Shown here: piece by piece, positions 32,541-41,120 of the stretch | Position numbering within the stretch: position 1 is the first letter of the stretch | Layout of the letters: every line of letters begins with the position of its first letter | DNA from: Bacillota bacterium | GTDB lineage: Bacteria > Bacillota > Clostridia > Peptostreptococcales > Anaerovoracaceae | Direction: 5' to 3' | DNA: 64,000 bases | Assembly: GCA_017522185.1 (NCBI GenBank) | Contig: JAFWZZ010000029.1 | Coordinates: 1 to 64,000 of the forward strand | Notes under the pieces: model-generated | Seen by the model: the letters and a program-made list of their open reading frames with translations, nothing else | What the model was told of the DNA's origin: nothing | Databases searched by the model: none | Made by a program: the position numbers and the translations under genes

Positions 32541-33176
32541 ATGAATAACATGCACGATTACGATACCACCACAAATATGGCACATATTTGTGGTGAAGTT
32601 ATAGATGGGCCAAAACTGAGTCACAGGACTTATGGTGAGGCATTTTATATTTTCACGATGGGTATCAAAAGAAACAGCGGTTTCGAGGACCGCATCAACA
32701 TGATGGTATCGGAACGGATGATGATGCCGGAGGATATCGTAGTGGGGAACTGGCTGGAGATTCGTGGTCAGATCCGTACTTATAACGAGGAAGTGGAAGG
32801 GCGGAACCGGCTCAACATTGTGGTTTTTGTGCGGGACTTCGTATACTGCAGCGAGGAAGCCGGCTGGGTCAACGACATCTTTTTGGAAGGGTATCTTTGC
32901 AAGACACCGCTGGCAAGAACTTCGCCCCTGGGAAGACGGATCTGCGACATGATGCTGGCCGTGAACCGGATGTACAACAAGTCAGACTACATACCATGTA
33001 TCGCCTGGGGCAGGAACGCCGTATACTCCAGTTCCCTGGATGTGGGCGACAAAATCGCCATCCGGGGCCGGCTTCAGAGCCGTGAGTATAAGAAACGGGC
33101 TGAGGACGGCAGTGTGACTGTGAAAACCGCATTTGAAGTTTCCGTGACACAGCTGGAAATGGTGGATTTGGAATAG
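32541..33176 (+). CDS. SSB-like protein with two OB-fold domains
   Basis: 211 residues. The second half (about 108-208: VNDIFLEGYLCKTPLARTSPLGRRICDMMLAVNR... SDYIPCIAWGRNA... DKIAIRGRLQSREY) follows the single-stranded DNA-binding protein pattern. The first half (about 12-100: MAHICGEVIDGPKLSHRTYGEAFYIFTMGIKR...) looks like a divergent OB fold. It lacks the acidic C-terminal DDDIPF tail of replicative SSB, so it is more likely an accessory ssDNA-binding protein. GGGAGGG is before the start; a 65-nt gap separates it from the exporter. Confidence 0.8.
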   Translation: MNNMHDYDTTTNMAHICGEVIDGPKLSHRTYGEAFYIFTMGIKRNSGFEDRINMMVSERMMMPEDIVVGNWLEIRGQIRTYNEEVEGRNRLNIVVFVRDFVYCSEEAGWVNDIFLEGYLCKTPLARTSPLGRRICDMMLAVNRMYNKSDYIPCIAWGRNAVYSSSLDVGDKIAIRGRLQSREYKKRAEDGSVTVKTAFEVSVTQLEMVDLE

Positions 33177-33188
33177 GGGAAGCATAGG

Positions 33189-33217
33189 AAAGTGTCTCAT
33201 TGCAATGGGGCACTTTT
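33189..33217 (+). terminator. Intrinsic terminator after the SSB-like gene
   Basis: AAAGTGTCTCAT (33189-33200) pairs with ATGGGGCACTTT (33205-33216) with two G-U pairs, and the T-run continues to 33217. Confidence 0.8.
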
Positions 33218-33287
33218 TGCGTGGACATAATTAGGAATTCAAGCTATAATGCATGTAACATAATTGTTTAAAAAGGAGGGTGACCAA

Positions 33288-35336
33288 ATGTTTAAGTTAT
33301 CACGGAGATCCTTTTTGCTGATTTTATCTTTAATGATGGGGTTTCTAGTGAGCACGACGGTTGCTTTTGGGGCAGTTGGCGATAAGTATACTTTGACAAT
33401 CAGCGGTACTTATGAATATGGAGGCGGGCAGGAGATGCTTGCTTACATCAATGAAGAACGTGCAAAACAGGGTGCAGGTCCGCTTACGTTGGATAAAGAT
33501 CTGACTGATGCAGCGATGCAGCGTGCGGCCGAAATCGCGTTTTTGTTTGATCATACCCGTACAGACGGAAGCAGCTGTTTCTCGATTTTGGGTAAGGCTG
33601 CTGGAGAGAATATTGCAGCAGGAAACTCTACCGCTGCAGCAACTTATGAACAATGGAAGAATTCATCAGGCCATTACGCAAATATGATAAACGGTGATTT
33701 TCAGAGCGTCGGTATCGGTCATTTTACGCAGGGTGGTCCTCATTACTGGGTTCAATTGTTCTCGTATGGAGGACAGGAAAGCCCTGAGACAAGAACAGAA
33801 TCGCAGGATATTAATACCACCATCGATGTGCTTGAACAGGGAGAAGAGATTCGATTCAATTTAAACCAGTTGGGCAAGGGTCAGAACCTGGAACTCATGA
33901 ACGGTGAAACTTTCCAATTGATTGCCGGCTTAGGAAATGCAGGATGGGACCGTGTATATGGAAGTATTGAACCTGAATCTTTTGTATGGACCAGCAGTGA
34001 TGAAGGCGTTGCTGTCGTTTCTGACCAGGGGCTTGTTACAGCAAAGGAAATTGGAACTGCAACCATTATGGCAATGGTAAACAACGGGTCCCGCACAAAA
34101 TTTTCAATCGAAGTGAACGTTTCCAATAGTATAGAAGATGCTGTTATAACCGGTATCGTAGACAAAGAATATACTGGAAGTGAAATTACACAAGAGATAT
34201 CAGTAAGCTGTGATGGCAAGACTTTGAACGAAAACGTGGACTATACCGTATCTTACAGCAATCATGTGGATGCGGGAACGGCCTTCATAACCATTCGCGG
34301 TATAGGTGCTTATGGTGGAGTAAAGACCGAAAAATTTACGATTCAACGGAAGGATCTTTCTGATTTGGCAGTCGTTCATCTGGGGGGATGGGATTATTCC
34401 GCTTTTGAAAGCGAGCACCAGTGCCTGGAAGAGATGCTTACGGTAAGTTTGGAAGGGAAAACTTTAGTTTCTGGTAAAGATTATTATATCTATACCACCA
34501 GCACGGATGAAAAGAATCAGATTATAAGCGATGTAGGCATTTCTTTCATTGGAAATTACCGGGGATCGAAATATATGCATTGTCTTGATCATGTATATGT
34601 GGCACCGATTAGAGACCAGCAATACACCGGAAGCGAAGTCAAACCGGAATTTGTCGTGTACTGGAGCAAATCATCATATGGTTATGTGAACTGCACCTAC
34701 AAAGAAGGGGTTGACTATCAACTCATCTATCACAATAACATACAACCTGGTACGGCAACTGTCGAGATTGTACCAATTGGAGACAATTATGGCTCAAGCG
34801 AGATTACTTTTGAGATTGTAAATCCGAAATACAGTATTACTTTCAAGGAAAATGGAGGAACTGTTTCGAAGAAAAACAAAGTTGTAACATACCAGGATAA
34901 GGTAGGTTCCATGCCGGATGCAAAGCGTAAAGGTTATGTGTTAAAAGGCTGGTATACTGCCAAAACAGGCGGCAAAAAAGTAACGGAATCTACTGTTTAT
35001 GAGTACAACAAGAGTATCACTTTGTACGCCCGTTGGCAGAAGGTTACTGTTGCAAAAGCAAAAGTACCGAAGCTTCAGAACAAGAAGGGAAAAAAACTTC
35101 TGGTTACTGCGAAGAAAGTCACGGGCGCAAAGGGCTATCAGGTTGTCGTTGCAAAGAATTCCAAATTCACGAAAGGAAAAAAGACCTTTGTGATAAAAAA
35201 AGGAACCAGCAAGACGATTTCAAAGCTGAGCAAGACAAAGTACTATGTAAAGGTGAGAGCCTTCAAGTCAGATTCCGCAGGAAACCGTGTATACGGCAAG
35301 TTTAGTAATGTAAAAACTATAAGAATCAAACGTTAG
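33288..35336 (+). CDS. Secreted CAP-domain protein with Ig-like and Flg_new repeats
   Basis: 682 residues. A signal peptide (about 1-28) is followed by a CAP/SCP domain (about 45-168) with YINEERAKQGAGPL, HTRTDGSS, GENIAAG and W-x-NSSGHYANM, the YkwD type. Then a BIG2-like Ig domain (about 195-275: SSDEGVAVVSDQGLVTAKEIGTATI), repeated domains with EYTGSEI / QYTGSEV (about 285-350 and 440-510), an InlB/Flg_new repeat (about 510-580: GYVLKGWYTAKTGG) and a lysine-rich fibronectin-type-III-like tail (about 585-682). No LPXTG or SLH anchor is seen; the basic tail may bind the wall. The start is set by AAAGGAGGG before ATG 33288. Confidence 0.85.
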   Translation: MFKLSRRSFLLILSLMMGFLVSTTVAFGAVGDKYTLTISGTYEYGGGQEMLAYINEERAKQGAGPLTLDKDLTDAAMQRAAEIAFLFDHTRTDGSSCFSILGKAAGENIAAGNSTAAATYEQWKNSSGHYANMINGDFQSVGIGHFTQGGPHYWVQLFSYGGQESPETRTESQDINTTIDVLEQGEEIRFNLNQLGKGQNLELMNGETFQLIAGLGNAGWDRVYGSIEPESFVWTSSDEGVAVVSDQGLVTAKEIGTATIMAMVNNGSRTKFSIEVNVSNSIEDAVITGIVDKEYTGSEITQEISVSCDGKTLNENVDYTVSYSNHVDAGTAFITIRGIGAYGGVKTEKFTIQRKDLSDLAVVHLGGWDYSAFESEHQCLEEMLTVSLEGKTLVSGKDYYIYTTSTDEKNQIISDVGISFIGNYRGSKYMHCLDHVYVAPIRDQQYTGSEVKPEFVVYWSKSSYGYVNCTYKEGVDYQLIYHNNIQPGTATVEIVPIGDNYGSSEITFEIVNPKYSITFKENGGTVSKKNKVVTYQDKVGSMPDAKRKGYVLKGWYTAKTGGKKVTESTVYEYNKSITLYARWQKVTVAKAKVPKLQNKKGKKLLVTAKKVTGAKGYQVVVAKNSKFTKGKKTFVIKKGTSKTISKLSKTKYYVKVRAFKSDSAGNRVYGKFSNVKTIRIKR

Positions 35337-35348
35337 CATAAGAAGTAG

Positions 35349-35383
35349 AAAAGGAGTAATGCTTGCAAGCATTGCTCCTTTTG
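35349..35383 (+). terminator. Intrinsic terminator after the CAP-protein gene
   Basis: AAAGGAGTAATGC pairs with GCATTGCTCCTTT around a 6-nt TTGCAA loop; the T-run is short (TTTTG), so termination may be partial. The loop and 3' arm overlap the predicted glyA promoter. Confidence 0.7.
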
Positions 35384-35392
35384 TGCTATACT
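35363..35392 (+). promoter_or_regulatory. Probable glyA promoter embedded in the upstream terminator
   Basis: TTGCAA (35363-35368), 18-nt spacer, TATACT (35387-35392); predicted start near 35399, about 40 nt before glyA. Confidence 0.55.
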
Positions 35393-35438
35393 AAACGAGT
35401 TAGCATAGACGCCAAAAGGCGAGAAAGGATGATAATCA

Positions 35439-36674
35439 ATGTTTAACAAAAAAGGTTTTGACGACAGCAACTACAACGTAGACAATTTTGAATTTATCAA
35501 GAAGACATCTCCAATCGTGGGCGACCTGATTGAGAAGGAATATAACAGACAGAAGAACAATATCGAGTTAATTGCTTCTGAAAACTACTGCTCCGAAGCA
35601 GTCCTGGCTGCGTGCGGATCCTGCCTGTCCTGGAAGTACGCAGAAGGTTATCCTTACGTAAGAACTTCCGGTAACACAAGCAGATATTACGGCGGCACAA
35701 AGTTCGTAGACGAACTGGAAGAATACTGCTGCGACAAGTGGAGAGAAGTATTTAATACCGACTACCACGTAAACGTACAGCCACACTCCGGTTCCCAGGC
35801 AAACTTTGCAGCTTACAAGGCAATTTTAAACCCTGGCGACACTATCCTGTCCCTGACACTGGACAACGGCGGCCACCTGACACACGGTTCCTCCGTAAAC
35901 TTCAGCGGCAAGCTGTATAACATGGTATTCTACGATGTAGACGACAGAGGCTTCATCGATATGGAAGACGTAAGAAGAAAGGCCCACGAAGTAAAGCCTA
36001 AGCTGATCTTAACAGGTGCAAGTGCTTACGCAAGAATCATCGATTTCGAAGAATTCGGCAAGATTGCCAAGGAAGTCGGCGCTTACTTCATGGTTGACAT
36101 GGCGCACATCGCAGGTCTGGTAGCAGGTGGCGTACACCCAACACCATTCGGTCACGCTGATATCGTAACAACAACAACTCACAAGACCCTGAGAGGTCCT
36201 AGAGGCGGTCTGATCTTTGCTCGTCCTGAACTGGCAAAGAAGGTAGACAGCGCTGTATTCCCTTACGCACAGGGCGGTCCGTTAGAACACGTTATCGCCG
36301 GTAAGGCAGTATGCGCAGAAGAAGCTCTGCAGCCTGAATATAAAGAATACGCACAGAAGGTTGTAGAAAACTGCAAGGCATTCTGCGACGAATTCCTGAA
36401 GTTAGGATACAAAATCGTAACAGGCGGCACTGACAATCACGTATTCCTGTTAGACCTGTCTGACTTCCCATTCAGCGGCAAGGACCTGCAGGACAGACTG
36501 GATGAAGTCGGCATTACACTGAACAAAAACTGCATCCCGAACGACCAGCGTTCTCCAAAGGAAACTTCCGGTGTTAGAATCGGTACAGCACCGATGACAA
36601 CAAGAGGCTACAACGAAGAAGACTTCAGAGAAGTAGCGAGAAAGATTGATGCGGTGATTCAGGAAATGAAATAA
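35439..36674 (+). CDS. glyA: Serine hydroxymethyltransferase
   Basis: PLP enzyme that interconverts serine and glycine while loading one-carbon units on tetrahydrofolate. 411 residues. It has IELIASENYCS (about 43-53), KYAEGYPYVRTSGNTSRYYGG (about 66-85), the Schiff-base lysine in TTTTHKTLRGPRGG (about 245-258), and GVRIGTAPMTTRGYNEED near the C-terminus. It carries the biased codon use of highly expressed genes. The gene stands alone between two secreted-protein genes, and a structured palindromic element begins directly after its stop codon. Start supported by GAAAGGATG upstream. Confidence 0.96.
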   Translation: MFNKKGFDDSNYNVDNFEFIKKTSPIVGDLIEKEYNRQKNNIELIASENYCSEAVLAACGSCLSWKYAEGYPYVRTSGNTSRYYGGTKFVDELEEYCCDKWREVFNTDYHVNVQPHSGSQANFAAYKAILNPGDTILSLTLDNGGHLTHGSSVNFSGKLYNMVFYDVDDRGFIDMEDVRRKAHEVKPKLILTGASAYARIIDFEEFGKIAKEVGAYFMVDMAHIAGLVAGGVHPTPFGHADIVTTTTHKTLRGPRGGLIFARPELAKKVDSAVFPYAQGGPLEHVIAGKAVCAEEALQPEYKEYAQKVVENCKAFCDEFLKLGYKIVTGGTDNHVFLLDLSDFPFSGKDLQDRLDEVGITLNKNCIPNDQRSPKETSGVRIGTAPMTTRGYNEEDFREVARKIDAVIQEMK

Positions 36675-36851
36675 TAAACGGCACAATTACCACTCCCAGA
36701 AAGCTCTTGGGTTTGGTAATCATAAACAACGAATTCAAGCACTTTGGGGAGTTTGATAAAACGGTATCACAACTCCAGTCAAAGTGCTTTTTCATTCCTT
36801 GTATGATTACAGCAAACCCTCGAGAAACTGCTCGTGGCAATTGTGCTGTTT
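36675..36851 (+). repeat. Structured palindromic element, copy A
   Basis: Begins at the glyA stop and folds on itself. Outer stem CGGCACAATT (36679-36688) with 36839-36848; CCAC/GTGG (36690-36693/36834-36837); side hairpins CCCA/TGGG (36695-36711) and CGAG/CTCG (36821-36834); GTAATCAT/ATGATTAC (36716-36723/36803-36810); ACAA-C-GAAT/ATTC-C-TTGT (36726-36734/36794-36802 region); GCACTTTG/CAAAGTGC (36739-36746/36780-36787); apical GGAGTTTGATA with TATCACAACTCC (36748-36776). Copy B at 51675 has the same fold with compensatory changes. In the rest of the 337-nt gap (36852-37011) I see only the next gene's GGAGG. Confidence 0.75.
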
Positions 36852-37011
36852 TATTTTCGTTTCCTTTTTCTGAAAAGAAGGGACTAACACGCGAGCAGAC
36901 TGTGCGTATAAGGAATGGATTTTTCTTTCATTTACATTTGAAGAGTGGTAATATGTAAGTATGTTATGATGCATGTGAGATCCTTTGATGCATTAATATG
37001 GAGGTGCTGTT

Positions 37012-39828
37012 ATGAAAAGAAAGATATGTAATTTATTTATGCTGGTTGCAGTGACCACTTTCGTATTTACAATGTCAGTATTTGCGACTGCAGACAGCGG
37101 ATTTGCAGGTGGAGATGGGTCTGCTACTAACCCGTATCAAATTGCTACAAAAGAGCAGCTGAATAACGTCCGTAATCATCCGAATGGAAATTTTAAGCTG
37201 GTAAATGATATTGTATTTGAAGCAGCGGATTTTGCAGAAGGGGGAGAATTCTATAATTTAGACACAACGATGCATATCTCTGAAACGATAAAAGATTGTG
37301 GATGGATTCCAATTCCTGAAATAAATGGAACCTTTGATGGAAATAATCATGCTATTGTAAATTTACAAGCAAGTCATCGTATTGTTAATGCATGGGAAGG
37401 TATTTATACTAATTCCACTTTCGTCGAAAAGATTGGTGCAACAGGCACTGTCAAAAATCTATATGTTAAGAACTGTGATTTTTTGGGGAACGAAATGGGT
37501 GGAGCTACTGGCATCTGTAGTAAAAACTATGGAACTATAGAGAACTGCACTGTGTCTGGCAAATTAAACACGTACTATCATACAAATGTTTATGTAGCAG
37601 GCATTGCGGTAAGAAACTATGGAACCATTAGAGACTGTGCAAACTTCGCTACGACAAATATTGATATGACGGATGTGGCGCATTATGGGGGTATTACTTG
37701 TGAAAATCAAGGATCCGTTGAAAACTGCGTAAATGCTGGAGGTGTAAATAAGGCAAATATAAGCGCAACCAATGGAATAGCATTAAGTATGTATATGGCA
37801 GGCATTGCAGAAGAATCTTTCGGTACAATCAAAAGTACTGTAAACTTAAATGGTTTTGCTGATGGAAAATTTGCTGGTGTAGTTCAAAAGAATACAGGAA
37901 CAGTTGAAAACACAATTAATTGTATTGGGACTGCGCAGTATAGGACCTTTGATTTGAAAGATGATGGAATAAAAAGCCTAACCAGAGATCAAATTAACAT
38001 TCGAAATTATACAAGCAATCCGATTGCGATAAAGTATTTTGAAAATTTTAATGTTAGTGAAAATGTACAAAATCTACAAGCCGAGGGATATACATACAAG
38101 AGTATTAAGTTATCTTGGAATTCAGTACAGAATGCTGGAAAATACATCATCTTCAGAGGCGAAAAACATACTTGGGATAATGAACTCCATAAAGCACTGC
38201 TTCCGATTGCTCAAATCGATGCGAAGGAAGATTGTTCTTATATTGATAATGAAATTGCAGCGAACTCACCGATAGATTATTTTTATGCGGTTGCACCTGT
38301 ATTTAGCTATGATGGTGTAGAAGTAATTGGTGTACATACCAAAACAGCAAATGCAAAAGTAGTAAATACAGAAACCTCCACGGGCTCCACTGACACCATG
38401 GGTCCATATGTTGATACTGTGCAACTTTTTAGTATGGAGGCATATAAGCCAGGCGCAATCAGAGTCAGAGTAAAGGCTGCTGATAATGAGAATTCTATTG
38501 TAAAAATCGAATTTAAAATGTATTCTCACCATGATTATGCAATCATAGGATTTAGTGATGTGCTTGAAGGTGACTACGGCAAGTCATTTGACAGGACTTT
38601 TGATGTATCTGTTGGAAGAGAAGTAGAGTCAGGAAACTATAGAATTGGTTATATTGCATTGACTGATGCGGTGGGCAACACGACTTATTGCAGTGCAAGT
38701 TCTCTGGATCCTACAGTTGTGGCTGTACAGGACGAATTCGATATTGAATTTAAGGGAGTTTTATCTAATGTGAATATTCCAAGAGAACTTAGCGCGATGG
38801 ACGAAGGAAAGACCGTTGTGTTGACCATTGACGATGCCTCCAAAGGCGTTCTGAAGAAAGAAATCTTAGATGCTATCAAGGGACAGGACAAGACTGTCGT
38901 TGTTTATGTGGATGAACAGGGCAGTGCACAATGGGTATTCTATGGAAAAGACATTATAGGAAAAACGAAAGATTTGAAACTCAAGGTCAAGATAAATAAA
39001 ATAAAGGGTAGTCTTCTTGGGTTGGATAGTAATGTGCTGGAAATGGTTTACGAAGATAATGGGCAGTTACCTGGAAAAACGAATTTTAGATTGAAATCCG
39101 ATTATCTGAGTGCAATCCATAAAGTTAACTCAGAATTTTTCCTGTACTATAAGAATGGGAATAAAGTAGAACTGGAAAAAAGTACTTGTACTGCAATCCG
39201 AGATGGTAGTGCTTGCTGGTGCTACGTGGATCTTACCCATAACTCTACATTCTATTTAACAGGGGAAAAAGTAAAGTCTAACAAAGTTGAGTCGAAATTT
39301 TCAAATTGCAAAGTTAGTCTGTCTTCGGGCTCCTACGTATATAACGGCAAGGTGAAGAATCCAAAGGTTATTGTAAAAAACGATAAGGGTAAAATATTGA
39401 ATAAAGGTACCGACTATACTGTAAAAACACCAAAAGGCAGAAAGAATATTGGAGAATACACTTATATTGTTAAGTTTAAGGGACAGTATTCCGGAGAAAA
39501 GAAGGTAACTTTAACCATCAAACCTGCAAAGCCAACAAATAAAACACCTAAGGCAGCGAAGAAAACTGTTACGGTAAAATGGAAAGGTGTAAAGAAAGTA
39601 CACGCTACAGGTTATCAGGTAATGGTCGCAACGGATAAGAAGTTTACAAAAAACGTAAAGAGTGCCTATGTCAAAGGATATAACAAGACATCCAAAAAGA
39701 TGACCAAGCTGAAGACAAAGAAGACATATTACGTAAGAGTCAGAACATACAAGACGGTAAAAGCCAATGGGAAATCTAAGAAGATTTACTCTGCTTGGTC
39801 CAGCGTGAAGAATTGCAAAACAAAATAA
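37012..39828 (+). CDS. Large secreted repeat protein with GLUG-like region and FnIII-like tail
   Basis: 938 residues. A signal peptide (about 1-26, ending SVFATA) is followed by a beta-helix-like region (about 30-330) with GLUG-type repeats: GTVKNLYVKNC, NYGTIENCTVSG, NYGTIRDCANF, NQGSVENCVNAGG. FnIII-like domain 1 is near 345-445 (SIKLSWNSVQNAGKYIIFRG), followed by an extracellular region, a domain with GSYVYNGKVKNPKVIV (about 770-840) and a lysine-rich FnIII-like tail (about 840-938; KATGYQVMVATDKKF-type). No sortase signal or SLH domain. The tail is related to that of the CAP protein at 33288, so both may use the same way of staying at the surface. GGAGG precedes the ATG. Confidence 0.82.
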   Translation: MKRKICNLFMLVAVTTFVFTMSVFATADSGFAGGDGSATNPYQIATKEQLNNVRNHPNGNFKLVNDIVFEAADFAEGGEFYNLDTTMHISETIKDCGWIPIPEINGTFDGNNHAIVNLQASHRIVNAWEGIYTNSTFVEKIGATGTVKNLYVKNCDFLGNEMGGATGICSKNYGTIENCTVSGKLNTYYHTNVYVAGIAVRNYGTIRDCANFATTNIDMTDVAHYGGITCENQGSVENCVNAGGVNKANISATNGIALSMYMAGIAEESFGTIKSTVNLNGFADGKFAGVVQKNTGTVENTINCIGTAQYRTFDLKDDGIKSLTRDQINIRNYTSNPIAIKYFENFNVSENVQNLQAEGYTYKSIKLSWNSVQNAGKYIIFRGEKHTWDNELHKALLPIAQIDAKEDCSYIDNEIAANSPIDYFYAVAPVFSYDGVEVIGVHTKTANAKVVNTETSTGSTDTMGPYVDTVQLFSMEAYKPGAIRVRVKAADNENSIVKIEFKMYSHHDYAIIGFSDVLEGDYGKSFDRTFDVSVGREVESGNYRIGYIALTDAVGNTTYCSASSLDPTVVAVQDEFDIEFKGVLSNVNIPRELSAMDEGKTVVLTIDDASKGVLKKEILDAIKGQDKTVVVYVDEQGSAQWVFYGKDIIGKTKDLKLKVKINKIKGSLLGLDSNVLEMVYEDNGQLPGKTNFRLKSDYLSAIHKVNSEFFLYYKNGNKVELEKSTCTAIRDGSACWCYVDLTHNSTFYLTGEKVKSNKVESKFSNCKVSLSSGSYVYNGKVKNPKVIVKNDKGKILNKGTDYTVKTPKGRKNIGEYTYIVKFKGQYSGEKKVTLTIKPAKPTNKTPKAAKKTVTVKWKGVKKVHATGYQVMVATDKKFTKNVKSAYVKGYNKTSKKMTKLKTKKTYYVRVRTYKTVKANGKSKKIYSAWSSVKNCKTK

Positions 39829-39843
39829 ATTTTGAAGTTAAGA

Positions 39844-39870
39844 AGAGCAGGACACCTGCTCTTTTTCTTT
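39844..39870 (+). terminator. Intrinsic terminator after the repeat-protein gene
   Basis: AAGAGCAGG (39844-39852) pairs perfectly with CCTGCTCTT (39856-39864) and TTTCTTT follows. Confidence 0.85.
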
Positions 39871-40039
39871 GGAATTTTACAATTATAGATTTCATAATGA
39901 AACAACTCTGACGGGAAGAAATTTTGTTTGTGGATGAAGCAGAATCTTAACACCTCTGAGGACGTTGTTCATGATTGTTTCAGCAGCAAACAGCTTTGAT
40001 GCGGCAGGGGCAATGTAGTATTGAAAACTATATTTTTCG
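39871..40039 (+). other. Gap upstream of plsX with no recognised gene
   Basis: No start-to-stop gene is supported. TGAAACAA (39898-39905) is complementary to TTGTTTCA (39975-39982) and a CCTC-T-GAGG hairpin lies between them, so a folded structure is possible. A short open stretch (GKKFCLWMKQNLNTSEDVV...) lacks a ribosome site. Confidence 0.3.
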
Positions 40040-40068
40040 TTGTAAAATCCCCATTTTTATGGTAAAAT
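40040..40068 (+). promoter_or_regulatory. Sigma-A promoter of the plsX-rnc-smc series
   Basis: TTGTAA (40040-40045), 17-nt spacer, TAAAAT (40063-40068), with the AAGGAGG ribosome site of plsX 23 nt downstream. Confidence 0.65.
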
Positions 40069-40106
40069 ACTAACGTATGTTTATGTGCAAAAGGAGGACT
40101 CTAAAC

Positions 40107-41120
40107 ATGAGAATTATTATAGACGCTATGGGTGGCGACCACGCGCCAAAGGCTATCGTAGAAGGCGCTGTTGCAGCAGCGAAGGAAATGGATCACGAAA
40201 TCATCTTAATCGGTGACGAAGAAGCGATTATTTCCGAACTGGCAGCGGCAAAATATAAAGGCGACCAGATTGCGGTTATGCACGCATCCCAGGTCATTGA
40301 AAACCATGAAGCTCCGGTAAGAGCGGTAAGATCCAAGAAAGACTCTTCCATCGTGAAGGGCCTGAACATGATCAAGGACGGCGAAGGCGATGTGTTCCTG
40401 TCTGCAGGAAGCACAGGTGCTTTACTTGCCGGCGGCCTGTTCATCTTAGGCAGAATCCAGGGTATTGACAGACCGACACTGGCTACCGTTTATCCGGTTA
40501 TCGGCCACGAACCATCCATCCTGGTAGATACAGGTGCAAATGCTGAATGTAAGCCAAATAACCTGTTAGAATTCGGTATCATGGGCAGCATTTACATGGA
40601 AGAAGTACTGGGCAGACCAAATCCAACAGTGGGACTGGTAAACAACGGTACAGAAGAAGGTAAGGGCACAACACTGACCAAGGCTGCTTTTGAAATGCTG
40701 AAGAAGAGCCATCTGAACTTCATCGGCAACATCGAAGCAAGAGAGCTGCAGAACTGTGCGGCCGATGTTATCGTAACAGACGGTTTTACTGGCAATGCCA
40801 TCATCAAGCTGACAGAAGGCATGGGCCTGATGGTTCTGAGAGAAATGAAGAAGCGTTTCACAGAAACAGCCAAGTCCAAGATGGGTGCAATCCTGCTGAA
40901 GAAGCAGCTGAAGGAAATCAAGAAGGAATTCAACTACGCAGAATACGGCGGTGCACCGCTGTTAGGTGTCAAGGGTGCTATGCTGAAGATGCATGGTTCT
41001 TCTGATGCCCTCGCTGTGAAGCAGACCATCATGAAGGCGATTCCGTTTGTAGAACATAAGGTTGTAGAAACCATTCAGAATTCCGTATTAGAAATTGAGG
41101 AGATTTTAATCAGTGAATAG
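40107..41120 (+). CDS. plsX: Phosphate acyltransferase PlsX
   Basis: Makes acyl-phosphate from acyl-ACP, the donor for PlsY in phosphatidic acid synthesis. 337 residues starting MRIIIDAMGGDHAPKAIVEG, the family N-terminus, with LSAGSTGALLAGG (about 101-113), ILVDTGANAECKP and DVIVTDGFTGNAIIKLTEG (about 223-241). AAGGAGG (40091-40097) selects ATG 40107. Its partner plsY lies later in the same cluster, whereas acpP, often found between plsX and rnc, is absent. The last bases overlap rnc. Confidence 0.96.
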   Translation: MRIIIDAMGGDHAPKAIVEGAVAAAKEMDHEIILIGDEEAIISELAAAKYKGDQIAVMHASQVIENHEAPVRAVRSKKDSSIVKGLNMIKDGEGDVFLSAGSTGALLAGGLFILGRIQGIDRPTLATVYPVIGHEPSILVDTGANAECKPNNLLEFGIMGSIYMEEVLGRPNPTVGLVNNGTEEGKGTTLTKAAFEMLKKSHLNFIGNIEARELQNCAADVIVTDGFTGNAIIKLTEGMGLMVLREMKKRFTETAKSKMGAILLKKQLKEIKKEFNYAEYGGAPLLGVKGAMLKMHGSSDALAVKQTIMKAIPFVEHKVVETIQNSVLEIEEILISE

